A stretch of 64,000 nucleotides of DNA, taken from NCBI GenBank assembly GCA_963728355.1, contig CAVSJQ010000007.1, positions 1 through 64,000 on the forward strand, read 5' to 3'. The position numbers and the translations under genes are program-made. The notes beneath the pieces were generated by a model, which saw only the letters and a program-made list of their open reading frames with translations, was not told the origin of the DNA and did no database searches. Below, in pieces: positions 1-9,600 of this stretch; the first letter of the stretch is position 1, and the number at the start of each line of letters is the position of its first letter. The stretch is from Sva-07 sp963728355 (GTDB lineage Bacteria > Actinomycetota > Acidimicrobiia > Acidimicrobiales > Ilumatobacteraceae).

Positions 1-114
1 ACCCGAGTGGCCGACGATCGGCGGATGTCGGATCATGGCGCTCGCGCTATGTGCGGTTCGCGCCGTGTGGTCCTTCGCCCGCCGGAGAGTGCCGGCCGAT
101 CTACGATCGCCACC

Positions 115-603
115 ATGGTCTCGTTCGAGCCGCTCGCCATCGACGAGGCGAACGCGTTCCTCGATGAGAGCATCCGAGAGTTTGTCGCCGAACGTGTTCC
201 AGCAGACCACGTCGACGCCGGCATCGAGAGGATGCGCGAAGAACTGAGCCAGCGACTCCTGCCCAACGGGATCCTGACGAGTGGCCACCGCTTCGTGGCC
301 ATCATCAGCAACGGCGAGCATGTCGGCCGGGTCTGGTTCGGCCCACTGCAGGACGACGAGTCAGACCTGTACATCTGCGACATCAGCATCGCCGCAAAGC
401 GCCGACGTAAAGGTCATGCTCGGGCCGCCGTCGAACGGATCCTCGACCATGCCAGATCGAATCACTTCGCACGAGTCGGCCTCACTGTCACCCAAGCCAA
501 TACCGACGCCATCGATCTCTACGAATCACTCGGGTTCGTCACCACCCGAAGCGACGACACCGACCGCGAAATGTGGGTTGCGGTCAGCCCGCTACTCACG
601 TAG
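115..603 (+). CDS. GNAT-family N-acetyltransferase
   Basis: Predicted acyl-CoA-dependent N-acetyltransferase; substrate unknown. The 162-residue product has the GNAT pattern: a beta-strand pair ending in VGRVWFG, then the acetyl-CoA binding loop in AAKRRRKGHARAAVERIL (Q/RxxGxG/A type), and the C-terminal ANTDAIDLYESLGFV, typical of GNAT motif B. I chose the ATG at 115, after which the sequence looks protein-like; an upstream start near position 7 would add 36 low-complexity residues without family similarity. It stands alone with no clear operon partner. Confidence 0.8.
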   Translation: MVSFEPLAIDEANAFLDESIREFVAERVPADHVDAGIERMREELSQRLLPNGILTSGHRFVAIISNGEHVGRVWFGPLQDDESDLYICDISIAAKRRRKGHARAAVERILDHARSNHFARVGLTVTQANTDAIDLYESLGFVTTRSDDTDREMWVAVSPLLT

Positions 604-757
604 CAAGCCGCTTCGGAAGCCGGGAATATGCGGCGTCACGCTTGGGCCGAACCCGAGTGGCCGGCGGGTGTTTGATTCGGTGATTCTGCGGTCGCGTTAT
701 CGAGTGCCCGCGGGCGTCATCGTTCAGATCAAGCAGCCCAATGCCGATGCCACAGAT

Positions 758-1288
758 GTGGCAACGTGCACCTGTCGCATCGCTCGACATCGCTTGGCTG
801 GCTTGTGCTGCGCTGTTGGTCTGCTGTTTGCGGCGTCCAGCTGCAGCGACGATTCATCCTCGGAACCCACACTTCGCGACGGACTTGCGTTGCAGCTGAA
901 GAATGGCGCTGGAATCACCCTGTCAGATGACGAGGCCGAGTGCGCAGACCGGACCATCTCCGAGGCGCTCAACATCGAGTTCCCCGCCACATGGGCCGAC
1001 TACACCGACGCCATGCAAGATCGCATGACTGGTGTCCAGTCCGAGTTCGAGGCCACTGGCGAACTCAACCCCGACACAGTCCTGGCCGACGCGACAGCTC
1101 AGTGCTGGACGGCATCGACCATGGACCAGTTCACGGTGTTCGAGTACACGCAGTTGCGGTGGTCCGACCTCACCGCACAACAACAGACCTGCCTTGCGGA
1201 CCTCACGCGTCCCTTCCAGACCGCACCGCCCCCAGCGGTCAGCGTCAGCGAACTACAAGAAGCCTGCGATGCCGTCGTCGAGAACTAA
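758..1288 (+). CDS. Small secreted lipoprotein, function unknown
   Basis: A basic N-terminus (CRIARHR) is followed by a hydrophobic stretch and the lipobox-like FAASSC, after which the chain becomes acidic and soluble. This indicates an exported, membrane-anchored lipoprotein of about 145 mature residues. Cysteines in DDEAECADR, ATAQCWTA, QQTCLADL and ELQEACDA suggest two disulfides outside the cytoplasm. The start is uncertain: GTG at 758 gives a normal signal peptide length, and a GTG near 701 is also possible. No domain is recognised. The region just upstream (630-690) contains the GAATATGCGG fragment noted under repeats. Confidence 0.55.
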   Translation: MATCTCRIARHRLAGLCCAVGLLFAASSCSDDSSSEPTLRDGLALQLKNGAGITLSDDEAECADRTISEALNIEFPATWADYTDAMQDRMTGVQSEFEATGELNPDTVLADATAQCWTASTMDQFTVFEYTQLRWSDLTAQQQTCLADLTRPFQTAPPPAVSVSELQEACDAVVEN

Positions 1289-1430
1289 ACCGCACACCGC
1301 CAAGAACTGCCGACTTGCTCGGGCGAAGCAGGGTCCAACACCCACCCGCCAACACTCGACAGCGAGGGGCCGGTGTTTATCGGGTGCATGACTTGGGCCG
1401 GAGTCAGTCACCATCGGAGGCCGCTTCACG

Positions 1431-1943
1431 GTGATTACGCGTGCCGATACCGAGCGGTCCTCGGCTGACATCGACGCTTGCGTGAGGCGCACATACCGGG
1501 CATTCGGCGTGGGGAGTCCCAGCGCTACTGTTGCGTGCCAGGTGAGTCATTCGCACGGCGAACGCGCCGACCCATCCGTCGAGGTCGTCATTCGAGTCGG
1601 CGGCCTTCCACGTTGGTCGGGCTGGCTCGTGGACAAGGTTCTGCTGTACGACCGTCGATGGACTCCCTTCGACGTGGTGATCAACGGATCCCGTGAGGGC
1701 ACCATCAGTCCCAGGAACAGGCGCCTTGAACTGGTCGTTCCGCCTGGCGTTCTGGAAGTCGATCTCGCTTCCCAACACAGCGGGTTGATCTATCACCACC
1801 TCGTCGTGGAAGCGGACCCACTCGAGCCAGTGCTACTGCAGTACACGCCTGCGCTGACGTTCAGCAGCCCATTCAGCAGCCGAATGCGTCCCGCCACATT
1901 ACGACGCCTTCCCCGACGAGTGACACCAAGTCGCCAAACCTGA
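1431..1943 (+). CDS. Hypothetical protein (170 aa)
   Basis: The reading frame opens with GTG at 1431 and runs 170 residues with normal codon use. The middle part (about residues 45-130) alternates hydrophobic and polar residues as in a beta-rich domain (VEVVIRVGGLPRWSGWLVDKVLLYDRRW and LELVVPPGVLEVDLASQ regions). The last 20 residues are Arg/Pro/Ser rich. No signal peptide or membrane segment is seen and I recognise no family. It may be an accessory gene; the strand changes immediately downstream. Confidence 0.45.
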   Translation: MITRADTERSSADIDACVRRTYRAFGVGSPSATVACQVSHSHGERADPSVEVVIRVGGLPRWSGWLVDKVLLYDRRWTPFDVVINGSREGTISPRNRRLELVVPPGVLEVDLASQHSGLIYHHLVVEADPLEPVLLQYTPALTFSSPFSSRMRPATLRRLPRRVTPSRQT

Positions 1944-1978
1944 TCCGCTCCGAACTGCCGCTCGGTGCGCTGATGCGG

Positions 1979-2680
1979 TCAATCGAACGTGACCTCGTCG
2001 ACAAGGCCGTCGCACGTGGTGATCGTCAACCGACTCCAGAGCAGGTCGGGGGTTGCCGTCGTCGATGTTTGGGTCCGCTCTCCGACCGTCACGGTCCAAC
2101 CCGCTGCACGCAACTGGGCGACCGTCGATCCGGCATCAGCGCCGACAACCATTGGAGTGAGAGTTCGAATGACTTCGGCACCGAACTCCTCCCTGCCGGT
2201 ATCCGACGGCGGAGGCGGCACCGGAATCAAGGACCGGTCGACTTCGCTCGCAGCGGCCGCCGGCCGCTGACAGGGCTCCTCGGGAGGGATCGAGTCGCTC
2301 GCTACGAACAGTTCGCTCACACCGCCGCATCCGGGCTCTGCGTTCGACGGTGTCTCGAGTTGCACGCCTTCGGGCAGGGGCTCGCTGAGCGTCACGCTCT
2401 GCGTTACTGCCCCACATTCGAGCGTGCATCGGTCGGCGCCCGTCTCGGCCATCACAGCATCGACGGTGGCGATGTCGCCTTCGACCTCGACGGTCAGCCC
2501 GCCGGGATCCTTCCCACAGTTGAGGCTCGCCGGATACCCCGTTCGAACCGCGACCGTTCGGCGGTCTGATGAAACCTCGACGGCTTCAGGAATCACGGAG
2601 GTGCTAGATGCATCCGCCGTACATCCAGCCACGACCACTAGGAGCAAGGCGCTCGCCATCCAACGCACGAACGAAAGCAT
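1979..2680 (-). CDS. Lipoprotein with possible PASTA-like C-terminus
   Basis: A signal sequence with a clear lipobox (LLVVVAGC) indicates an exported lipoprotein. The start is set at the ATG giving MLSFVRWMASALLL; the next Met seven codons later is an alternative. Paired cysteines (LNCGKDP, DRCTLECG, PGCGGV, EEPCQRP, TTCDGL) suggest disulfides. The last 60 residues (TPMVVGADAGSTVAQLRAAG onward) resemble a PASTA-like module, in which a small alpha-beta unit begins with P-x-V-x-G and an amphipathic helix. That assignment is tentative. The gene faces the 1431 gene. Confidence 0.55.
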   Translation of the reverse strand: MLSFVRWMASALLLVVVAGCTADASSTSVIPEAVEVSSDRRTVAVRTGYPASLNCGKDPGGLTVEVEGDIATVDAVMAETGADRCTLECGAVTQSVTLSEPLPEGVQLETPSNAEPGCGGVSELFVASDSIPPEEPCQRPAAAASEVDRSLIPVPPPPSDTGREEFGAEVIRTLTPMVVGADAGSTVAQLRAAGWTVTVGERTQTSTTATPDLLWSRLTITTCDGLVDEVTFD

Positions 2681-2858
2681 TCCAGACACGGCCGGACCAA
2701 CCGACGCGGCAAGACACAAGCGCACCGAACTCCCGATCTGCACCACCTGACTGTCGGTGGCGGGTGCACGATAACGCTCCGCCCGATCCGCCCCAACGAC
2801 ACCCACATATCATGCGCACTGTGACGCGGTGTCGCTCGAGTTGGTCCGCACGGCCGAG

Positions 2859-3284
2859 TCACTCCTCAGGCACGCGGCAACGTTCGACAGCTTTGGCAAA
2901 CGAGTTTGCGGTCCTCGCCTCCCTTCCTGGTTGAATCGCCCAGGCCCCGATCGTTCGTCCATCCCAGAGCTCAATGGTCATGTAGCCGAGGAAACTCCAG
3001 TCGTAATCGAGAATGTCCCAAGCGTCGAAACGGTGCGAGCGGATCGGGTTCCTCACCAACACCATTCCGTTCTCGTCCAGACGCACCCGAGGCCGTATCA
3101 ACAACACGACGATCGCTACGACGCCGACAGTCCCAAACGCGATGTTCCAGGCAAACTCACCCCAGGTCACGTCGTCGTCACCTGCGAACAGCGCGAAGCC
3201 CGCCACTGCAACGAAGGCCAACACCTTCACGAACCGTGGGAAGCCCCATTCGTACGGAAACTCGTTCGCTGCCACCGCACCCAC
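2859..3284 (-). CDS. Bacterial PH-domain membrane protein
   Basis: Two closely spaced membrane segments (VKVLAFVAVAGFALFA and FGTVGVVAIVVLLI) precede a cytoplasmic domain beginning RPRVRLDENGMVLVRNPIRS and containing WDILDYDW. This is the layout of small actinobacterial proteins with a bacterial pleckstrin-homology domain (bPH_6 type). Function is unknown. I chose GTG at 3284 because it sits just before the hydrophilic lead into the first membrane segment; the frame stays open to 3422 but the extra residues look non-coding. Monocistronic as far as can be seen. Confidence 0.55.
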   Translation of the reverse strand: MGAVAANEFPYEWGFPRFVKVLAFVAVAGFALFAGDDDVTWGEFAWNIAFGTVGVVAIVVLLIRPRVRLDENGMVLVRNPIRSHRFDAWDILDYDWSFLGYMTIELWDGRTIGAWAIQPGREARTANSFAKAVERCRVPEE

Positions 3285-3704
3285 GATCCCACTCTTGCAG
3301 GCGATGGCGCTGCGACAACGAGGGGAATAGTCGCTGACGCGCCTCATACGTTCATCGGCAATCGCGTTCCGAGACGCTGCACGAGAATTCGACTCCAACG
3401 AAATCAGACGCTCGGGCGTCATTGGCGCCGCACGATCATCACTGCTCTTGATTGCCAGCCTCCACGATCAGTGAGGCACCTATCGATCGGTCACCCGCAC
3501 CGTCAGACCCGCCCGGTAATCGCAGGCGAGAACGCTCTGAGCCGTGCATGAGTTCCGGCGAAGTGTTGGGGCGATGCTCGCATGGCCGCCGCCCATAACG
3601 CGACCACCTACGGTGGGAATGCCACCGGCGCTGTTTCGTCGTCAGAGACATCGATTCAGCTGTAGTGCCGTGCGGCGTGAGTGGCTGGCGAACAGTCGCC
3701 CCCC
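3285..3704. other. Gene-free stretch at the left end of the mobile element
   Basis: About 420 bases between the PH-domain gene and the integrase stop. Frames here are short and antisense-like. By analogy with other integrase-flanked elements, the attachment site should lie here, downstream of the integrase. I could not find a matching direct repeat near 9.85-10.1 kb by eye. A weak inverted repeat (GGTG/CACC) around 3612-3630 is the only structure noted. Confidence 0.3.
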
Positions 3705-5096
3705 TCAGGTTCCCCGTATGAGACCAGCTACTCGCTCGGCTGCGTCGCTCTGCATCGGCGGGGTCACGTGGGTGTAGATCTCGCGGGTGATCGTGGTGCT
3801 GCTGTGGTTCAGGCGCTCGCTGACGATCTTGATGTCGATGCCGGCGCTCAGCGCCAGCGTTGCCCATGTGTGCCGGAGGCCGTGGAGCGTGATCGGAGGG
3901 AGCGGGTCGTCCGGATGGTCCCGGTTGAAGTACTCGCGGTTGCGATCGAACTCACGTGAGAATCGCTCGGGGTGGTAGGGGTGGCCGTCCCACTGGCAGA
4001 ACACGTACCCGTCGTCGTTGTAGCCGGGACCGAGCCGGAGCTTCTCCTCGGCTTGCTCGGATCGCAGTCGGCGCAGCATCGCGATCGTGCCGCCGTCGAG
4101 GCGGATGAGGTGGCCATGCTTCGTCTTCGGAAGGTCCTTCACGATCACCCGGTGATCAATCGCCGTCACCTGTCGGGAGATCACGGCGGTGCCCAGGTCC
4201 AGATCGACATCTACCCACTTCACGCCGAGCGCCTCGCCACGTCGACAGCCTGCCGTCGCGAGGAAGATCCACGCCGGGAGGTACCGGCTATCGGCGACAT
4301 GGTCGAGGAACGCTCGGAGCTGGTCGGCGGTCCACACCTTTGGGCGCTTGGACCTCGCTGAGCTCACCGATGGGGGAGTGGCGGCGTCGGCGACGTTGCG
4401 CACGACGCGGTTCCATCGGAGCGCATCTTTGAGCGCGGCGTGCATGATCGTGTGAACGTAGCGAACCGTTCTTGCCGATAGGCCCGAGACCGCATCGGGG
4501 TCTACCGGTGTGGGAGCTCCCCGGCGGATGAGCGAGGCGACGGCGTTCTTGTTGAGCTTGCTCTCGCCCTCGAATTCGGCGCGCAACGTCTCGGCGACCT
4601 GCTCGTAGGTGAGACCGTCCGCTCTGAGCGCAACAGCTCGCTCGTACACCGCGGGCGAGCGGCGGCGGTTCGGATTGGATCCCCGCCGGCCAGCTTCGAG
4701 GAGGTGCCGATACAACTTGTTGAGATCGACCGGAGAGAGTTGCTGGAGCGGGATACTGCCGATGTACGGGATGACATGCAGTCGGATCTTCTGATCGTAC
4801 GAATGCCAGGTGCTCTCCTCGAGCGCCGGCGGGAGACGAGACGGCAACCACTCGTCGAGGAGGAAGTCGCCGACGCTGATCCTCTCCGCCTTCACGTAGG
4901 CGCCGGTCGCCTTCGCTGTCATCGCTGCGACGCGAGCTTCCTCGGCCTCACGCTGAGTCTTGAAACCGCCCTTGCTGTGCTGACGACGGCGGCCGTGAGC
5001 GTCGGTCACGTAGAGGTAGTACGTGTACGTAGAACCGCGCTTCTTGACGTTCGGCTTGCTGTTGCCGCGCTTGGTCGGCTTGGCTGCATCAGCCAT
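3705..5096 (-). CDS. int: Site-specific tyrosine integrase with inserted helix-turn-helix module
   Basis: Catalyses integration and excision of the element. It has 463 residues. The N-terminus (about 20-60, RGSTYTYYLYV to the Lys/Arg-rich segment) is the arm-type DNA-binding domain. Residues 75-138 and 206-235 form the core-binding domain. The catalytic domain carries Arg285 (GCRRGEAL), His405-Arg408 (HGLRHTW), His431 (NHSS) and nucleophile Tyr441 (REIYTHV). The core-binding domain is split by a roughly 67-residue insert (139-205) with VALRADGLTYEQVAETL and NKNAVASLIRR, which reads as a recombinase-type helix-turn-helix. All catalytic residues are present, so it should be active. The start overlaps the stop of the XRE gene by 8 bases. 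Confidence 0.93.
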   Translation of the reverse strand: MADAAKPTKRGNSKPNVKKRGSTYTYYLYVTDAHGRRRQHSKGGFKTQREAEEARVAAMTAKATGAYVKAERISVGDFLLDEWLPSRLPPALEESTWHSYDQKIRLHVIPYIGSIPLQQLSPVDLNKLYRHLLEAGRRGSNPNRRRSPAVYERAVALRADGLTYEQVAETLRAEFEGESKLNKNAVASLIRRGAPTPVDPDAVSGLSARTVRYVHTIMHAALKDALRWNRVVRNVADAATPPSVSSARSKRPKVWTADQLRAFLDHVADSRYLPAWIFLATAGCRRGEALGVKWVDVDLDLGTAVISRQVTAIDHRVIVKDLPKTKHGHLIRLDGGTIAMLRRLRSEQAEEKLRLGPGYNDDGYVFCQWDGHPYHPERFSREFDRNREYFNRDHPDDPLPPITLHGLRHTWATLALSAGIDIKIVSERLNHSSTTITREIYTHVTPPMQSDAAERVAGLIRGT

Positions 5097-5730
5097 CCTT
5101 GCCCTCCTCGTGAAGGGCTTGCCGCACCGCAGCCGCCTTCGCTGCGCTCTTCCAACTCCGGACCTGACTGGTGAGCCCGGTGAGCGCTGCTTCCCACTCG
5201 TCGAACCGGCCGAGCTGCTTCATCACCACGGCATTGAGCGCATCCTCGGCCTGCCACGTCAACCGATCCTGTGCGTCGGTCAGATCCTGCATCGGGATCT
5301 CGCCGAGGTACTCGTTCAGGCGAGCTGACATGACCTCGCGCTCACCAGGCGTACCGAAGATCGCGTCGAGCAGCTCCGCGAGCGAGAGCCCGAGGTCGTG
5401 GTCCTCGGCGGTTGCGAACCGGACCGGCGTCTCGGACTGGCTCGGTCGTGGCGGCATGAAGAAGTAGCCGATCGGCACGTCGAAGCATCTCGAGAACGCC
5501 ACGATCTCATCGGCGGTGAACTGGCGAACTCGGCGCCCGTCGATCGAGCGCTCTGCCGATGAAAAGGTCGCCTTCGACCAACGCGCACCGACGTACGGCT
5601 CGAGTTCTGCAGCGGCCTCTTCTTGCGTCCAGCCTCGGAGCCGCCGGGCTTCGGTGAGGTTGAACGCAACGATCTGATTCGGCGTGATCTTGACGGTCTC
5701 ATCGATTCCCCCGTGCTTCTTGCGGGCCAT
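5089..5730 (-). CDS. XRE-family helix-turn-helix regulator of the element
   Basis: Probable repressor controlling the integrative element. The N-terminal XRE helix-turn-helix runs from about residue 15 to 75 (FNLTEARRLRGWTQEEAAAEL, then WSKATFSSAERS), and FDVPIGYFFMPP is the usual end of such domains. The C-terminal 110 residues are helical and of unknown function. The ATG at 5730 has a strong ribosome site (GGAGG, 6 bases upstream). It is co-transcribed with int and divergent from the excisionase-like gene, so both sides of the switch probably share the control region 5731-5856. Confidence 0.85.
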   Translation of the reverse strand: MARKKHGGIDETVKITPNQIVAFNLTEARRLRGWTQEEAAAELEPYVGARWSKATFSSAERSIDGRRVRQFTADEIVAFSRCFDVPIGYFFMPPRPSQSETPVRFATAEDHDLGLSLAELLDAIFGTPGEREVMSARLNEYLGEIPMQDLTDAQDRLTWQAEDALNAVVMKQLGRFDEWEAALTGLTSQVRSWKSAAKAAAVRQALHEEGKDG

Positions 5731-5761
5731 TCGAACCTCCTGCTTGTCCTTGTCCAACTCT

Positions 5762-5828
5762 AGACCAGTCTGCGTCGCTGTTGACTCGCGAACGACATCA
5801 CTGTAGTTTGTTCAACTCCAGATTAGTC
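5762..5828. promoter_or_regulatory. Divergent control region: promoter and repeated candidate operator
   Basis: A sigma70-like promoter facing right is visible as TTGACT (5781-5786), a 17-base spacer, and TAGTTT (5804-5809), 48 bases before the GTG at 5857. A 9-base direct repeat AGAYYAGTC occurs at 5762-5770 (AGACCAGTC) and 5820-5828 (AGATTAGTC) and brackets the promoter. That arrangement suits binding by the XRE protein. The repeat and promoter are read directly; the regulatory role is inference. Confidence 0.5.
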
Positions 5829-5856
5829 AACACGTCAACAGACTGAACGAGGAGGT

Positions 5857-6099
5857 GTGGCAATGCAACACCCGACACTCGACGAACTGCCGGACATCCT
5901 GACGATCCATGAAGTCGCCAACTTCATGCGGATCAGCCCGGCCGTCGCCTACGAGATGGCCCGCCGCTACCGAGCCACCCACGGCCGGGAGGGTCTGCCG
6001 GTCTTCATGGCCGGCGCCCGCATGATGCGAGTCTCGAAGATCGAACTCACCAAGTTCGTCGCAGGAGAACTCGGCCGTGGCGACCGAGCAGCGAGCTGA
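5857..6099 (+). CDS. Excisionase-like MerR/Xis DNA-binding protein
   Basis: This 80-residue protein contains a single winged-helix/MerR-type module: ILTIHEVANFMRISPAVAYEMARRYRATHG, followed by the wing GLPVFMAGARMMRVSKIELTKF. This is the helix-turn-helix_17/excisionase pattern (tV.EvA..LrVs...Y.l...G.lpa.rvG...ri). It probably directs excision by the nearby integrase. The GTG at 5857 follows a GAGGAGG ribosome site; an ATG two codons later is also possible. Its end overlaps the next gene by 23 bases, so the two are translationally linked. Confidence 0.8.
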   Translation: MAMQHPTLDELPDILTIHEVANFMRISPAVAYEMARRYRATHGREGLPVFMAGARMMRVSKIELTKFVAGELGRGDRAAS

Positions 6100-6538
6100 C
6101 TCGGTGAAGCTCACGCTCGGCGCATCAGCGCCCTGGGTGAGACGCAACGTCGGACCAGTCGCGTGGGCAGTCCTCGAAGCGCTCGCCGAGCACGAAGTCA
6201 CCGAGGACAGGGCGACCGTGTCCTACCGATCCGTACGCGACCTCGCCACCGAACTCGGCCTCTCGAACGACACCATCGCTCGAGCACTCCGCCGCCTCGC
6301 TGCCCACGGTCTCGCCCAGCACCATGCCGAGCGATCGAGCGCTGGTCGATTCGCCAAGGGCCACTACCTCCTCTCCCTGCCACCTGACGTCCTGTTCCGA
6401 ACCGCGATCGCCGCACCAACACCGCCGACCCATCAACCGGCACCACCGCCCGAACCGCCTACCACGCGACGCAAACGACCCGCCGAACACCAGCAACTCG
6501 ACCTCCTCGACCAACCACCCGCCGGACACCATCGATGA
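6077..6538 (+). CDS. Winged-helix DNA-binding protein of the element
   Basis: The 153-residue protein has a replication-regulator-type winged helix at about residues 20-95: VGPVAWAVLEALAEHEV, TVSYRSVRDLATELGLSNDTIARALRRLAAHGLAQ. The tail is Pro/Arg rich (RRKRPAEHQQLDLLDQPP). It starts at GTG 6077 inside the end of the excisionase-like gene. Genes of this kind often sit between xis and the relaxase in actinobacterial integrative elements and may control replication or transfer. The specific role is not known. Confidence 0.7.
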   Translation: MATEQRADSVKLTLGASAPWVRRNVGPVAWAVLEALAEHEVTEDRATVSYRSVRDLATELGLSNDTIARALRRLAAHGLAQHHAERSSAGRFAKGHYLLSLPPDVLFRTAIAAPTPPTHQPAPPPEPPTTRRKRPAEHQQLDLLDQPPAGHHR

Positions 6539-6638
6539 CCTCCACCCGAACCCTGAAAACAACTCCCTCTCCAACTTCACGAATTTGCACCATGGTGCGG
6601 GGCGAGGCGCGCCAACCGTCGCAGCGGGACGTCTGGCC

Positions 6639-9600
6639 GTGCTGAGTGTGTGGAAGCTTGCGCCCGGCCAGGAGCTGTACTACCTCGAAGCCGTCGCCAA
6701 AGGCATCGAGGACTACTACATCGGCGGCGAAGCTCCCGGACAATGGATCGCCAGCAGCAACAGCCTGCTCGGCCTCGACGGCACCGTCGAACCCGACGCG
6801 CTTCACCACGTCCTCGCCGGCCATGACCCGTCGACCGGGACACCGCTCGGCCAACCACACAAGGTGCCCGGCTACGACCTCACATTTCGAGCACCGAAGT
6901 CCGTGTCCGTGTTGTTCGGACTCGGAGATCCGGACACGGCCCGAGCCATTCGCGACGCACACGACAACGCCGTTCGCTCGGCGCTCGACTTCACTGAACG
7001 ACACGCCGTCTGGTCACGCCGAGGACACGCCGGCAAGGACCCGATCCAATGCGAAGGCCTCATCGCCGCAGCCTTCCGGCATCGCACCAGTCGCAACGGC
7101 GACCCTCACCTCCACTCCCACGTGCTCGTGCCGAACATGGTGCGCGGCGTCGACGGCAAGTGGGCCACCATCGACGGCCGCTGGATCTACACGAGCGCCA
7201 AGACGATCGGGTACCTCTACGAAGCCCAACTCCGTCACAACCTGACCGAGGCACTCGGCGTCGAGTGGGGACCGGTGACCAACGGGATCGCCGACATCGT
7301 CGGCATCCCGCAGAACGTCCTCGAGGCGTACTCGACGCGGCGCGCCGAGATCGAAGAACGGATGGCCATCCGCGGCCAGCACTCACCGCAAGCCGCGATG
7401 ATCGCCGCACTCGACACCCGCCGTACCAAGTCTCACGATGTCGACCCCGCACATCTACGAGACACCTGGAAGGCGACCGCTGCCGACATCGGCTTCGACC
7501 CAGCCGACCTGTCGAACGTGATCGGCCGAGCTGTCGCCGTCCCCGTCGACGACTCAACGAGGCAGTCGGTCGAAGACCACCTCATCAGCCCGGCCGGCTT
7601 GACCGAGAATGTCTCGACGTTCGGCCGCAACGACGTCCTGCGAGCGTGGTGTGACGCGCTGCCATCCGGCGCACCAGTCGAGGAAATCGAGCGGCTGGCC
7701 GATGGGCTCGAAGACCGACTCGGCGTCGTTGCGCTCGACGGCACCACCATTCGGGGTCCCGTCCTTCGAGCTGCCAACGGCCGTGTCCTGTCGTCGCTGC
7801 CCGTCGGGCGACGGTGGTCGACGTTCGAACTCTTGAACACCGAACGTCACGCACTCGACCTCGCACGCCAGCTCCTCGGATCGGGCGCAGCCGTGTGCGA
7901 CGACCACGCCCTCCTCGCCGCGCTCCGCGCAGCGCCGACGCTCTCCGACGAACAGCGGACCGCCGTGATCCACATGACGACATCGGGCAACGGCGTCGAC
8001 ATCCTCACCGCTCCAGCCGGGGCCGGCAAGACGTTCGCCCTGGCCGCAGCTCGCGAAGCCTGGGAGCGATCTGGCTACCGAGTGATCGGCGCCGCCCACA
8101 ACGGCGTTGCCGCCGACGAACTCACCAACGCCGCCGGTATCCCGTCGGCCACGATCGCTCGACTCCGCATCGCAATCGACAACGACGAGCCAGGGAGCCT
8201 CGACTCACGCTCAGTGCTCGTCATCGACGAGGCCGGCACTGCGGGTACCCGAGATCTCGCCGCCATCCTCGACCACGTCGAACGAATCGGCGCAAAGGTC
8301 GTGCTCGTCGGAGACCCCAAACAGCTCCCAGAGATTGCGGCAGGCGGCCTGTTCGCAGGCCTGATCGCTCGACAGCCGACGATCGAGCTCCGCGACAACC
8401 GGCGCCAACGCGAGGAATGGGAACGCGAAGCACTCAAACAACTCCGCGACGGCGACACCTCGCTCGCCGTCGACGCCTATCGCGAACACGGTCGCATCAC
8501 CATCGGCGAAACAGCCGCCGACGCCAAGGCGCTCCTCGTTGCCGACTGGTGGGCGGCACGCACCCAGGGCGATGACGCCATGATGCTCGCCGGACGGCGA
8601 TCCGAGGTCACCGAGCTGAACATTCACGGCCGGCTGCGTGCCGAGTTGGCAGGCGAACTCACCGGCGAGCCGCTCTACATCGGCCACCACCAGTTCCAGG
8701 TCGGCGACGCCGTCATGACGTTGAAGAACAACACGCGCCTCGGTGTCCGCAACGGCAACAGGGGAGTGGTCACCGCAGTCGACATCGAGGCTCACACGAT
8801 GCGTGTTCGCATGCGCCGTGGCGAGGTCGAACTCCCCGCCCGCTACCTCGACGCCGGACATGTCAGCCACGCATATGCAATGACCGTCAACAAGGCTCAC
8901 GGCCTCACCTGTGATCGAACGATGACTCTCGGGAACGACCAGGTGTACCGAGAACTCGCCTATGAAGCGCTCAGCCGTGGACGTCTCTCCAACCACGTCT
9001 ACATGCCGAAGTCGAGCACACTGGATGTCGACGAGGATGGTCCGCACGCACGAACCGCCAGCCTCGCCGAGGCAACCGAGACGCTCGACCGAGGACTCCG
9101 CCGTCGACGCACGAAGCACCTCGCCCTCGACGAGATGACCTCGGTGCCGATCGAAGCGTGGCCGACCCCCGACCTGTATGCGGAGAAGCGTCGGGTCCAG
9201 GCAATTCTCGAGACCGCCGGGCCGAACAGGCAACGCGACCTCGAATCGCTTCGAGCATCCCGAGACGTGGCCATCGACGAACTGGCCGACTTGAACGCCG
9301 AGGTCGGATTGCTCGAGCGTCGGAAGCGACCGATTCGAGAACGACGAAAGCCGGACACCGCTCTCCTGTACGCAACGAGCCGAGCACAGAATCAGCAGCA
9401 GCGAGTCGACCGCCTCGACGCCCAGATCGCCGAACTGGAAACCAGTCAACACCGCCGCCAGAGCCACCTCGCAGCGCACGAAGCCGACGCTCATCAACTC
9501 AAGGCGATCGAAGCGGTTCTGGACGGCCGAGATCCAGAAGGCCATCGCACGCAGTGTCACCGACCCACCGCCCTACATCACCAAGTCGCTCGGCCGGCGG

